A DNA stretch of 64,000 nucleotides from Ascidia mentula (lineage: Eukaryota > Chordata > Ascidiacea > Phlebobranchia > Ascidiidae). Shown here piece after piece: positions 21,253-32,496 of the stretch. Under the pieces are notes generated by a model, which saw only the letters and a list, made by a program, of their open reading frames with translations, was not told the DNA's origin and did no database searches. The position numbers and the translations under genes were made by a program. Each line of letters opens with the position of its first letter. Position 1 is the first letter of the stretch. The stretch covers positions 3,862,001 to 3,926,000 of the forward strand of contig OX387201.1 of NCBI GenBank assembly GCA_947561715.1, in the 5' to 3' direction.

Positions 21253-24200
21253 TCAGTCTGCATGGACGAGTGATTGGATTAACTGGTTCCCGTTGATAAT
21301 GTTGGTGCTCGCCACCAAATACTCGTGCCCGTCTGCTTGCCTGGATAGGTAGCGGAGTGCGGATATCTCGCTGTATGTCACACCGCCGACGAAGAACACG
21401 AGTGTGATCGTTGAAGCGGAACTACCGCTGCTGTCGACGCTGCCTTGCCCTGGTGCCGTAAAATTAACTATTAACGCTTTGTGACACTTTAACACAAACT
21501 AGTGCGGGGTGGAAAGATTTTAAAGGCCAATAAAAACTTTCCAGTTTTTTTGGACCAGATTTTCAAAAGTTGTTTTCCTGTATAAAGAAGCAGAAGAGCC
21601 ATACCATAATCGTTGAGCTACAACTAACAGTGCACATTTTTCGACCTGTAAGCTCTCATCAGTGCTCCCCGATAAATTTACACTTAATTTCATTCCCGTA
21701 TTTTTTGTCACAGAATCGCCCTTAGTGGTCGAACTCACATTTCTTTTTCGACGATCCGTGCTGTAAACCGCTTACAGTGGGACCTGGGATAAGTTTGAGA
21801 ACTTCTTCGATGCTTCGCCATCCCGGGTTGTTGAGGATTTGGGCGAGTCGGACGCTTAGGGGGGCGTAACCGCTGTGTACGTAGGCGATATCCTGTGGCT
21901 CCTGCGGAAAATTTAATTGTTGTCGCCACATGTTTAAAACAGAGCACGTACAGAAAAATATATTGAAATGGGTGTTTTCATGGGTGCAAAATACTTGGAG
22001 TTAATTGGGCGAAATAGAAATGCCAAAGCTAGTATTATGTTCATCATATTACCTAAAGTAGACGCTTGAGTTCGTGTAGTTCATTATGGTACTGATGATG
22101 AACCCAGTTAGAGTTCAAAACGTCTAATTTAGGTAATGGTCAACAGCATACTAGCTTTGGCTTTTCTTATTAGTGTGTTTTCGTGTTTGCTAATATCGCC
22201 AAAATTTGCAGTTTCTATTATGTTTGGGAACTCTTAGTACGTTTGCAACGTCCTATCAACATTTCTTGAGAGAAACACTGACCTTTTCGTTGATATCTTC
22301 CACAATAAGTCGAAGAGATTTTCGTACAGTGTTGTAATTCCACGTGCCGCCGATTGGACGCAGGAGACCGCACTTTTCCAGTTTACTCAACGTTATCAGA
22401 TGTTTGTAACCGTACGTCTGTACAGAACCAATTTGAAATGAATTAAACGTAATTTAGCGTGAGCTGCTGCCTGCATGTTATGTTCGTTTCCATAACAACA
22501 TGAAAATTAAACTTTGTGTTTTGAATTTAGACGATTACTTGTTTCCCAACAACGTAACTTGTACGAAATAACATAAACTTACGCATTTTATTGGTAAGTT
22601 TGTATGCCAACACCGCCCGCTAACCTAAGTTTATATTCCAACACCGCCCGCTCACCTGCAGGAATTCTCGTTTGTAATACTCGTAGACTTTGGGCTTGAA
22701 ACCGTTGTTCGTGATGCACTGAAGGCACAGCAAGCGGAGGACTTGGACGATTGGCTTCTTCTGGAAAAGGCATTCTTCGATAAACGGATTCACTTTGTCA
22801 GTGCCGATGCCGTTTAAAAACTCTTGTTCGACCGATAGAATATCCAGAAAATCACTTTCATCTATAAAGCATACGAACATGCGTTGTAGAAGTGCAATAG
22901 AATTACACAGCAACATGGAAATGCAATTTTCTTTTTTTAAAGAATTGTAAAATTCGAGAATTAGTTGTATAGTCTACAGCAGTATAATTCCCTGAGTGCA
23001 GGAAATAAATGTGCATGCAAAAACAAGTTTACACTGTTGGTTACACCTGTGTGTTCTTTAATAAGTTCAGCAATATTGGTGTGAACTGCAAGGGCAGCCT
23101 TAGCTTGTTGCATTTGTGGAAGATGTGACACAAACTGCTTCATATCTTGAACAGTTTTGGCTGCATGCCTTTCCTAAATAAAAATAATGTTAATGGTCGC
23201 TATATACTTTTAATGAAGTATTTACCTGATAATTTTTGTGCACATATTAAAGTTACATAACATTTTGCCACATCAACAGCTGCACTGATGAGACCTTACA
23301 GGTCGAAACAGTGCGTGTATACACCCTGTCTGCAGCTCTCATTGATTATCATGGCTCTTTTGCGCATATTTTTGTATTTGAAGTCTAAACTGAAAGCCAA
23401 GAAAAGGATGCATTTTTTCTGTATGCACTTACCTCAAATTTTTCTGATATGGTTTTTGCCTGTCTTTTGAGGTTTGGGCCGACTGCGTTGAAGTTGTTGT
23501 CACGAAGCACTGCAAAGAGTTCATCTTTGGAAGTCAATACAACTTTCTTCTTTTCTGTGGCAAGATCTTCCGACTTGGAGGCTTTCGAAAACTTGTCAGG
23601 TGGAAATGAGGCAGTGGCTGCGAATAATAAAATTAAAATTTTTAGATACAAGCATTAGAGCCAATAATTGTCTCTGTAAGCTGCAGACAAGGCCACAGTT
23701 TCGACACAATAGTGTAGCTCTTATGATTTATGGCCTAATAGCTCCCCAAAATACCAGCCAAATAGCCTAGCAAGTCTTGATGAAGTTTAGCTGCTAGGTT
23801 GTAGTAAGTCACCAAAGCTGCACTGATAAGACCAAGTAAGTTGAGGTTAAGATTGCAGCAGACATAAGTGTTGTTAGCGCCATTTACATGTGTATGTTTA
23901 CAATCAAGTTAAACTTTTACAATCCATAAACTATTTTCCACAGTTTTTCAACCAATATTAAAAAAAGAATATTTCCTAAATTTTTCAACCAACAAAACAT
24001 CTTGTAACTAAACCTAAAACACAACGTAAATTAAACATTGATTGAGCTTACTGTTGGCAATTCCAAAAACTTCATCAATTAACCCCTCATATGTTAACTG
24101 GGTAGCCAATGGTGTAATGAGGTCAGCAGCCCTATCGATGATGAGCAGTTGGTCGATTTGACTCTGCTCATCTTCTGGCTGCTCCCCAATCTCTTCTTGC

Positions 24201-25307
24201 ATCTTCCTCAGCAAACCACACAGATTCTGCAAAACATTGAGCAATTGTTAAATTGATGTGGGAAAAAAACATTGGAACAATTGGCTTCAGCAATACCATA
24301 CCTTCGAACATTTTCCTTTTCCATAAATAAGTGGTATAGGACCAAATTGATTTTGGATGACCATTATTGCTTTAGCCGCTAAGTATAGTGCTGTCATATC
24401 CTCATCAATATTGACGTCATAAAATGAAGAGGGATTTTCCATTGAGAGTGTATCAGAGTCAAGTGCAATTACATCCAGCCTGTATTCTTCAACATTTGTC
24501 AGAGCCCCATAGACTCCAAGTTCCTGTACACACATGTGACTTTGGTTTTATATCCCAGGCTTATATGATTGCTTATTGGCAAAAGTAATACAATAAAATT
24601 ACTATTAATTGTGCAGTAAATAAACAATTCTCCCATATTCTTGGTTCTGTTTGTTATTTCGGGTATACTGCGAATAAATCCATATGTGTAGCGTAAACCA
24701 AAAGTTTCACCTCTAATTTCTGAACACATAGAAAGCTTTTCCAGGGTACAAAGAATATATGATACTCCTTGCGACCGAAACCATCACCTTCTTCTTCCTT
24801 TTTGATATTAACAGCAATCTGATCCATAAGACCAGGTACTGGCCTCGTGACAAATACAATGTGTTGTACACTGGATTTTGGCAAACGAGTGGGACGCAGT
24901 GGAAACATGCGATCGACTTCATATTCCTTTAGAAGCGAATATTCAGCAATGAGACCAAACTGCTCCGTCAAATCAGGGTCCCAAACCAAAGCCTGTAGAA
25001 TTTATTGCCATTTAATAGTGTCGTTTTCAAAATTGGATAAACTCGTTTAGTTGAAAATTGCACACCTTATCTTATAACAATTATCTTGTACAACTGCAAA
25101 TTTACACTAGGAGCACTGGCACTTTTTTTGGCACACAGTGTTAAATGCAACTTGCGGATGCATCTTATTTTTTGTGGATACTGGGCTAACCTTGCTTCCG
25201 GCACATTTGTCCAGCAGCCGTAGAAGTTCTCTTCTAGAATTGTCACGAATCAAACCCAAGTTTACGCAACCTGTAGATAAGTGAGAGGCAGATGCCAATC
25301 CAGACAT
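21253..25307 (-). CDS. VPS33A: VPS33A, Sec1/Munc18-family subunit of HOPS/CORVET
   Basis: SM-family protein that holds SNAREs during tethering and fusion at endosomes and lysosomes, as part of CORVET and HOPS. The ten exons are 25191-25307, 24711-24992, 24302-24523, 24052-24226, 23433-23617, 23047-23173, 22656-22861, 22283-22417, 21739-21901 and 21253-21449. All introns are GT-AG and in phase, giving 602 aa (human VPS33A is about 596). Diagnostic stretches along the protein: [97 protein letters not shown] and [17 protein letters not shown]. These match VPS33A rather than VPS33B. The start is the ATG at 25307, close to the conserved N terminus. Introns host a foldback MITE and several hammerhead copies. 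The exon 9-10 junction uses a T|GTGAGT donor and is the least certain. Confidence 0.93.
21608..21669 (-). ncRNA. Decayed hammerhead ribozyme in VPS33A intron 9 (sense)
   Basis: On the minus strand the 5' half is good: GGAGCA, CTGATGAG, a stem II AGCTTACAGGT and CGAAA. Stem III no longer pairs, and the 3' strand (TAGCTC) has a bulge and lacks a proper NUH triplet. Probably inactive. Confidence 0.5.
22022..22161. mobile_element. Foldback MITE in VPS33A intron 8
   Basis: The outer ends GCCAAAGCTAGTAT (22022-22035) and ATACTAGCTTTGGC (22148-22161) are perfect 14-bp inverted repeats. Further inside, TTACCTAAAGTAGACG pairs with CGTCTAATTTAGGTAA. It belongs to the same family as 4932-5070, with a shortened central palindrome. 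No target duplication identified; the ends may extend a few bases further. Confidence 0.7.
23278..23337 (+). ncRNA. Type I hammerhead ribozyme, intact, antisense in VPS33A intron 5
   Basis: Order on the plus strand: AGCTGCA (23278-23284), CTGATGA (23285-23291), stem II GACCTTACAGGTC with five perfect pairs and a UAC loop (23292-23304), GAAA (23305-23308), stem III CAG...CTG with an inner GTGTATACAC hairpin (23309-23328), GTC cleavage triplet (23328-23330), TGCAGCT (23331-23337). Stem I is seven perfect pairs. This is the best copy in the window: every core nucleotide and all three helices are intact. Cleavage is predicted after C23330. It is antisense to VPS33A, so it would cleave only a transcript from the plus strand. 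Confidence 0.85.
23678..23719 (-). ncRNA. Half-deleted hammerhead copy in VPS33A intron 4
   Basis: On the minus strand CGAAA, a stem III, GTC and TGCAGCTT are intact, but the CTGATGAG and most of stem II are collapsed to CTATTGTGT. Inactive relic. Confidence 0.5.
23816..23859 (+). ncRNA. Decayed hammerhead copy in VPS33A intron 4
   Basis: AGCTGCA-CTGATAAG (core G changed to A) leads to a degraded stem II and TTGCAGC. No GAAA box remains. Inactive relic. Confidence 0.45.
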
Positions 25308-25429
25308 TTTTCAAAGAATCAACATAAAAATAAAAACATTGCAACAAGGACTACCAATGAGCAAAACACACCTCTCTCATCCAGTTTACTGTTGGGGGGT
25401 TTCTAGATTTACAAGACAAGTGTGGTAAG

Positions 25430-25478
25430 CACTGATCTCTATGAAGTGATCTCTATAAAGTGTTTATAGAGATCAGTG
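25430..25478. promoter_or_regulatory. Inverted repeat upstream of VPS33A
   Basis: CACTGATCTCTAT (25430-25442) and ATAGAGATCAGTG (25466-25478) are perfect 13-bp inverted repeats. A third TGATCTCTAT lies between them and GTGGTAAGC occurs on both outer sides. It sits about 125 bp above the VPS33A start codon. A regulatory role is inferred from position only. Confidence 0.35.
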
Positions 25479-25873
25479 GTGGTAAGCTATTGCACCAAAT
25501 AAAGTCAAATGTGCAAATGTCATTGGCATGCTTGACCGAATTAATTAAATGTAGCGCCGCTCTTTGAAAGGGGTCTGTACCTTTCAAACGTTTACCAGAG
25601 AGACATGAGGTAATTACCAAAACCAGGCCTGACAGCAAGCGTTGTTAAAAAAACAATTGCTGCAAATGTACTTTACGTCAAGACTGAACTTTCATCAAAC
25701 CGTTTATTTATATTGTCTGGAGAAGAAACCATGCAGCCCAACAAATGATGCGAAAACCTTACGTACGGTAATATATTGTATTTACAACATAAAATATCCA
25801 ATACATAAGTCACTACAATAACAACTGTAAATTAGATGAAAGTGAAATTGCAAGTTAGCGCCATAAAGCTAAA

Positions 25874-28800
25874 TTAACTGACAGTTTTGTACACTGATAA
25901 TGGAAAACTAAAGTAGACTTCTCCAGACGATTTCGATCTAATCCGGTTTTCTCCTGCATTCGTAAATTGGCATCCGTAAGCGTTTAACACTTTGATATTG
26001 TGCACACATGCAGCCAAAGACTCAGCACATGCGTCTGTAAGTTTGTTGCCGTGTAGGTCCAGCATTGATATCTGCAAAACAGCATACCTGGTGATTAACA
26101 GCGAAATGAGGCTTCTGTTTACTTATATTCTGAGCCTCAAACGTAAAAATATTATTGGTAATTGTGGCAAATCAATGGAAAACAACAGAGCTAGAATCTT
26201 GAACAATGCTCACGGGCTTTTTCAACTCTGCAATCTTTGCGCAGATTTTCTGCATGCCAGGGAACTTCACGTTGCAAACGCCCAAATCCAGTTGGTCAAT
26301 CATGTTAATACAGCGAGCCACCGAATTAGCGCCAAAATCTCCAATTGGATTAAATGAAAGGTTGAGTTTCTTCAGCTGCAAAACAAATTCGTTCCAGTCG
26401 GATTAGGTGTAAAACCCACAACAAGGTAATTGAAATCAAAATCGCATTGGCCTAGCTACCATGTACAACGCAGAGAATTAAATGCGTTTAGTCTTCAAGC
26501 TGATCATTAAAAATGCCACACATAAAAATTACCCAAATGGAAGTTATAATGAAACAACCTACTTGCTTCTTCCCTGTCAGGAGGACAGAAGAAAGGTTCT
26601 CAACATCAGTGGGAAGCAGTGAAGAATCTGAGAAGTCCAACTCGTCAGGAAGCACGTCAGCAGCCAAGCCAAATATTTTTGCATCGTTTGCTTCATGTGC
26701 CAAGCTGCATACACGTTTTACCCCTTCATTATTTTGCTCTTCTTTGATAAGCAGGATAAGGTCCTTCAAAAGTACTTTTTTCGTGGTCCAACCTTCGCCT
26801 GAGCACCCAGCAGGGGCAATAGCTTCAAGGTCATCGAAAACCGTACGATCGCACATCCCAAAAGCGAACTTGTTGACGACCTCCCACCTGTCCTTCGCAA
26901 GTTTCGTGTAATACTTCCTAAAGTCTTGAAGATCCATAATCATCATCAAGTAGAAGGCGGCGAAAAATTCTTGCCAAATAAGGTGAGAAAAATACCTGCG
27001 CTTGTGACCCTCCAAGATTGTCAACTTCAGGTTACCTTTCTTTGTGACAGAGGTGTTCAGAAATGCGTCGGCGGTAAGCGAGTCGATGTGTGCGTTTTTG
27101 AAATCACTGGCATTGAAAACTACCTTTTTGTTGACAAATCCACTCCAAGCCATTTTGGCCAACCTGTCCATCTTGCGCTCCTTGCCTTTGAGGTGTTCAG
27201 TAATTGCATACTGGCCACAGGTGTGAGCAAGCACTCTGGTGAGGGTAACGAATTGAATATCGCCATCGTAACTCATCAAGTAGTTTACAGTCAGTATGAA
27301 GTTGACTGGTACGTAACAGTATGCGTACAGGTTGGCGTTTTCCGTCATTTTCCTGCGTATTGGCCTGTAATCTCTTCCGCATATCTGCTGCCCGAGTTCA
27401 TCCTGTGACCTCGGGGTTAAGCCGAGTATTTGAACGATGAAACGTGGTCGATGGGATGGATGCAGGGTATAGAGCTGCGCAGGTCGCGATGTAATGACTT
27501 TCCGTGCCTTGGGAAGCAAAGTGCCACCAGCCAAATGCTTGAGATATACCTCCGGTCTGGACTTCGTGTAAATCAAAGGAGGGGGCACTTTGCTTGAAAA
27601 TGATCTGAACGCCGCCTCGTCCAAACCGTCAAATATCAAGAGAACATCTGGACACGAGGTAATTACCCCCAATATGTCATAGGCTTGCTCTGGGATTCCG
27701 GCACAATCAATAAACATAGCGGAAAGGAGAAACTGAAGAAAAGTCATTCTTTCATCGAAGTTGATGAATCTTATGAAGATATAGAAAACGAATGATACAT
27801 TTCCAAACAAGCGATCATTTAAAGCTTGTAAGGCCCATTTCTTGGTGGAAGTGGTTTTGCCGATTCCTGCTTGTCCAACAACTCCAACCACATTTCCGTG
27901 CTTTTGCACATAGTTGCACTTTGCATTCACTTGATCGGGTTTGAATTTTCTTTCCGCCTCCTCCTGTGCGTTTTCTTTGGCGCGGTCAAAAACTTCCCCG
28001 GGGGTAATGTCGCTATTTGGACGCACATACACTTTGGCAAAATCCTGCCTCCGGTGGTAATGGCCCTCAGCTTGGAACTCGTCGTCGATGCGTTGCGGTT
28101 TGCTGACTATGGCTAAGTTTACTGGCGTTATAGGTCGTTGGGAAAAGTCAGCCAAAGAAGATTCTTCACTTGCTATTTCCTTCACTCTTTCTCTCAGCAT
28201 TTTCTTCAAATCTTCACCTAAAAAGACACCATGATGTGACAACGTTTTAAGGGTATTTTGCTCAGGAAAAGCTATCTTCAATATGCCGGCAATCTTTTCG
28301 AAAAATTTTGACGAAAAGCGCCCAAAGTGGTCCACTACGTTGAGTGGTCAAACAGTTTAATTTTATGGTCTGTACCTTGCGCGTTGTTGTGGTGATTGAG
28401 ACCTTTGTAAACGGAAACATTTGGACCCGCTGTCAAAAAAACGATAACTTACATTTTTTGTCAAGGGAACTGGTACACTCCGGTTGTGGTGGTGAAATTT
28501 CGTTGATGCTAATGTTCTGTTCGATCGTGACTGGCCCGTTGAACACATGCCCAGTGGTGTTAATGATTTTGTCTCCTATATGTGCAGGCGCCTGAACAAC
28601 ATTAGTGATGAATTATTGTACTACTATTGCTGCCATATTACAATTTAAAATAGACTACTGGCATAAAATTGACGTACTGTTTAATATAAACAAGATAGCC
28701 CATAAAATGGTAGAGAACTTCATACAGACGTTTCGATTGTTTTCTACAATCATTTTCAATGTAAAATATAGGCGAACCGGCAAAATGGTACGGTGAAGTA

Positions 28801-29165
28801 GAAAAAGGCGGTGAGTTGAATAAGCGCAATTGTTAAGATTAGAACCGAACGGAGTTGCCTGTGGTAGTGAACCCGTCAGTTATGTTCCTAACGTACTGTA
28901 TTTTTCCGACGTTTTGTCTGTCATACAGCCAGACTTGTTGAAATCTTTGCATTATTAATCAAGCAACAAAATATCCTAAGTTCACATAATTATCACGCCA
29001 AATTACCTCAATCGTGGATTCCTGAACGTTTGCCAACTGTTGACGGCTTGTGCTGCTTGACATAATATCCCTCGACATTTGCTGGAGACCTGTGTGGAAA
29101 CCATGGTCGGCCATTTCCATGTAAATATTGTACAGCACGCACGTATAGTACGTAAAGAAAGTCAT
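25874..29165 (-). CDS. NLR protein: NACHT NTPase with C-terminal leucine-rich repeats
   Basis: Predicted intracellular innate immune sensor of the NLR class. Exons are 29007-29165, 28453-28591, 26563-28334, 26214-26375 and 25874-26071, all GT-AG and in frame, giving 809 aa. Exon 2 has a Gly/Asn/Val-rich stretch (GDKIINTTGHVFNGPVTI). Residues about 100-170 are helical and may be a death-fold domain. The NACHT domain shows Walker A GQAGIGKTT (about 253-261) and Walker B VLLIFDGLDE (about 330-339). A helical region follows, then LRRs of ribonuclease-inhibitor type (LKKLNLSFNPIGDFGANSVA; MLDLHGNKLTDACAESLAAC). The repeat region is short. The start is uncertain: ATG 29165 opens the exon, but internal methionines (MEMADHG) or an upstream exon are possible. 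Ligand unknown. Confidence 0.82.
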
Positions 29166-30200
29166 CGCTAGGAAAGTCCTGCATCACATCCGTGACTGCC
29201 GTAAGTTGATATTAAGTCAACGGTGATGTCATGTTGCAAACAATAGCATGCGTCGTGAGTAAAGTTATCAGGAAAGGAAACCACAGAGCTACGCGGGGGT
29301 AAGAAAAATTCTTGATAACACCTCAACTGTGCACTATGAGTCGTCGGGTCATATGTGGCAATTAAAGCCTAACATAAAACTTGATCGAAAAATTACTTTT
29401 TTGCAAAATTCACGCACACATTTTGCTATAAATTAAATTGTGACTCACTAAAGACCAATTAACTAAGTATAGACGCTCCGAAGCTTTTTGGAATATCGGT
29501 ACTTTAGCCGAATAGGAAGTGGCGAGCAGGCGCAGTAAACAGCCGTTCTTATCTTACCCTAAGAAGACCAATGGAGGTGGAAGCATGGCGTTGGACTGAC
29601 ATAAGGAAGTAGTATTTGCACTTTCTTTGCAGGAGCATATGGTGACGCCAATTACGCCACTACTTAGACAAAGGCAAGTTACATCAAAATTACCTAAAAC
29701 AATTGAATTTACACTCTGCCCTAATTGCATCCAAAGTTCACTTTCAGGGATATAAGTTTTGGGTTCAGGTCCACAGTATGAGCCGCATGAATACCACAGT
29801 AACGAAGTTCAACACATGAAAGCCAATAAATCATTATTTACAAATTTTAATGAATTTGTGGTACAGTTTCAGAGTGCGTTACAACACAAAATATTTGTAT
29901 TCATTCCAGAGGTACGCGACAAAACAATAATTTGTAGCTGTTACCAGTTAACGCCATAATGAGTATCGCCTGGAATCGTCTCTGTGTCCTCGCTTCATAC
30001 CACGGAATAATCCATCCAAGGCTCAAGTTTGATGTGGACCCCTTGTTCTCTACGTTAATTCCAATTTCAAGTACAGCGTGTTTGTAAAAGATATCCCTGT
30101 ACAACTAAACGATCGGCGTGATTGTGCATGTACACGATTGCACAAAAAAAGCTATGCACAGAAAGCGGCCAATATTGCCTGATGGCGAGCAGCAAAACTT
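29166..30200. other. Intergenic region
   Basis: About 1 kb between the NLR start and the dehydrogenase 3' end. I see no exon with both splice sites, no RNA gene and no recognisable repeat. Confidence 0.5.
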
Positions 30201-32004
30201 TTACTCCACAAACTTGAACATCGCTTTAGACGCTTTCCCGGATTTTAAGCTCTCCAGCGCCACCTTGTAGTCGGCCAGCGAATATGTTTTCACGCCCAGC
30301 TTTTGGTAGTCAAGGTAACCAGACTTGCTCAGTTTTTCCAACAGTTCCATGGTCTCTTCAAAGCAGAATGGATTGATAAAGGAGCCAACTATAGTCAACT
30401 CCTTCCAGTAAACTTGAAATGGTTCGACAGGGATGGTTTTACCAGCGGGACAGCAACCAAACCAACATACAGTGGCACCACGACGGGCAAATTCCAACGC
30501 CTACACGATCAACGCCAATGGAATGTAGGTAAAGAGTTGCTTGTGTGAATGTTGTACGTATAACTGTTAATGGTACACTTACCTTCTGACATGCTTTAGG
30601 GTTGCCAGTGCAATCAATAATAAGATGAAATCCGTGTTTATCGGCGTCTTTTCCAGCCAGCTTCAACTCAAGTTCCTGCGGGTGAACCACGTCGAATCCC
30701 AAACCCATTCCTTACAAGTTACCGCGTGTTAATGCCAAACACAAGCAACGAAATTCATTCATCCGTATTACCGGAGCACAACTTTCGCCTTTCGTCATTC
30801 GGTTCCGACACAGTGACGTTTTTGTAACCATGGTGATGCAACAAAGTGGAGAAGAGGGACCCGATTATACCGGCACCCTGTACAAGAACCGGGACGTGTT
30901 TTTTGGGCAGAGTGCCGAGCTTCTTCCAGCCCCTTAGGACACACGAGTAGGGCTCGGCCAACGAACCTTGCTCCAAACTGACGTTGTCTGGAAGTTTGTG
31001 CACCTGCCGAGAAAAATAGAAACGAAGTCTTTCGAACATATGAAACCAAATTTTTGTATTTACCCATAAGCATGTAAACTAACGAAGGCTATAAAAACTT
31101 GTGTTTCCAAACGGGTAAAATAGATGAATGAATGTTGCGAAAAACGGCCCAATGCCAATGAATGTTTTTGCTTTGGTGAATGATTGTAGTGTTTTTTTGG
31201 GCGTAACACGTTTTATCCAACAATAAGTATAATGGTGAAGTGGTGCCATGCAATTGTCTGTGATTGTGGTTATCTTTAGTTGGATAAAAATGCAGCGAAC
31301 AACATTTAAGTGAATCAAAGGAGTGAACGTTTTTGGAAAAAAGGCCAGGAAGCTCTGTTAAAAACAAAAGACATCACATCGCACGTATTTTAATTCATTG
31401 CTGCGGTATCAACCGTTGTTGAAGTCACGTTTTCTTCTCAAATTATTGTTGTTCTCACCACGTTGGCCGACGCAACGCAGAACTCAGCCCAACCGCCGTT
31501 GTTTTTCACTCCGTACGTCATATTGTCTTCGCAGAAGTGGGGAAACCCCTCGTCGGCCCAATCGCATTCGCCGCAACAGTAGTTGGGGTTCACGCACACC
31601 TTGTCCCCCAACTGCGGAAACACGAAATGCGTTTCATTCGGAAGCATTGTGGGGGCACATGCGAACCCCGTACTTGGAACTTCGACTTGGCCCCTTGGCC
31701 TAACTCGACAACCACGCCCGAGAATTCGTGGCCCAAGATGACCCCGTTTTGCAGGGGCGTAAATTTCCCCATTTCACCCTCCATGAAGTGGAAGTCGGAT
31801 CCGCACACCCCTGGCAACATTATAGGCATTAATTTCACCGGCATTTGGTAATGAATATTTTTTTTTTATTGGAATTGTGTATGGGGGTTTACCTGAATAG
31901 GCAACCTTTATTTTCACGTCGTTCGGTGTCTTTATTTCCGGTACGTCCCATTGATCTTTGTACGACAAATCCTTTTCAGTGCCCAAGAACCACAAAGCTT
32001 CCAT
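30201..32004 (-). CDS. Zinc-dependent medium-chain dehydrogenase, polyol/sorbitol type (tandem copy A)
   Basis: NAD(P)-dependent zinc alcohol/polyol dehydrogenase of the MDR superfamily. Six exons (31893-32004, 31674-31810, 31459-31611, 30772-31003, 30583-30710, 30201-30500) give 353 aa, normal for the family. Seen: catalytic zinc residues in GVCGSDFHF and GHEFSG; AEPYSC with the Glu that serves as a ligand in sorbitol dehydrogenases; a Cys cluster in NPNYCCGECDWADEG; and a Rossmann motif VQGAGIIGS followed by SEPNDERR. The exact polyol or alcohol is not predictable. It lies head to tail with a paralogue of identical exon structure at 32497-34486. The minus-strand CTTATAAG at 32060-32067, about 56 bp above the ATG, may be its TATA box. 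Confidence 0.88.
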
Positions 32005-32059
32005 GTTGTACAGAAAACCTAACGCGGAACTCTACAATCCTGCCAAAACACAAACAACA

Positions 32060-32067
32060 CTTATAAG
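32060..32067 (-). promoter_or_regulatory. Putative TATA box of dehydrogenase copy A
   Basis: CTTATAAG lies 56 bp upstream of the start codon, implying a very short 5' UTR. The equivalent CTTATATC is found above copy B. Confidence 0.35.
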
Positions 32068-32496
32068 CAAATCACCATCTTAATTGAGCGTACATTCTGC
32101 ATTGGTTGAACGGCGAATATCGTTTGGCACTTAACAGCATTTATCGTACAACTTGGTGAGGTATAACCAAATGCACAAACAAATTGATTTGTTGATGACA
32201 GTCGCAAAAAGTGTTAGCTTTGTAGAAAAGAATGTGCGCAACACTGGAACAATCTTCTCCGTAATTACGCATATGCTTTTCTGCAAAGCTGGAGTTACGT
32301 CAATTAAAATCTTTACGCACACAAATCCCCCAAAACAAGACAACAACACAAGTTATTAATTTTGAGCACGTGTACAAAACTACGATACGACTTGCTGGGA
32401 AAAGATGTACATTGGCCGGTATTTACACCTGTTGAAGGGACAAAACTGCTATAACATATTTTCACATTGAATTCGTGGTAATTGTCCATCTGTTGC

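Noticed and set aside
26513-26911. Long plus-strand frames opposite the NLR (also 26926-27408)
   Set aside because: They are shadows of the large NACHT exon on the minus strand, which has clear Walker motifs.
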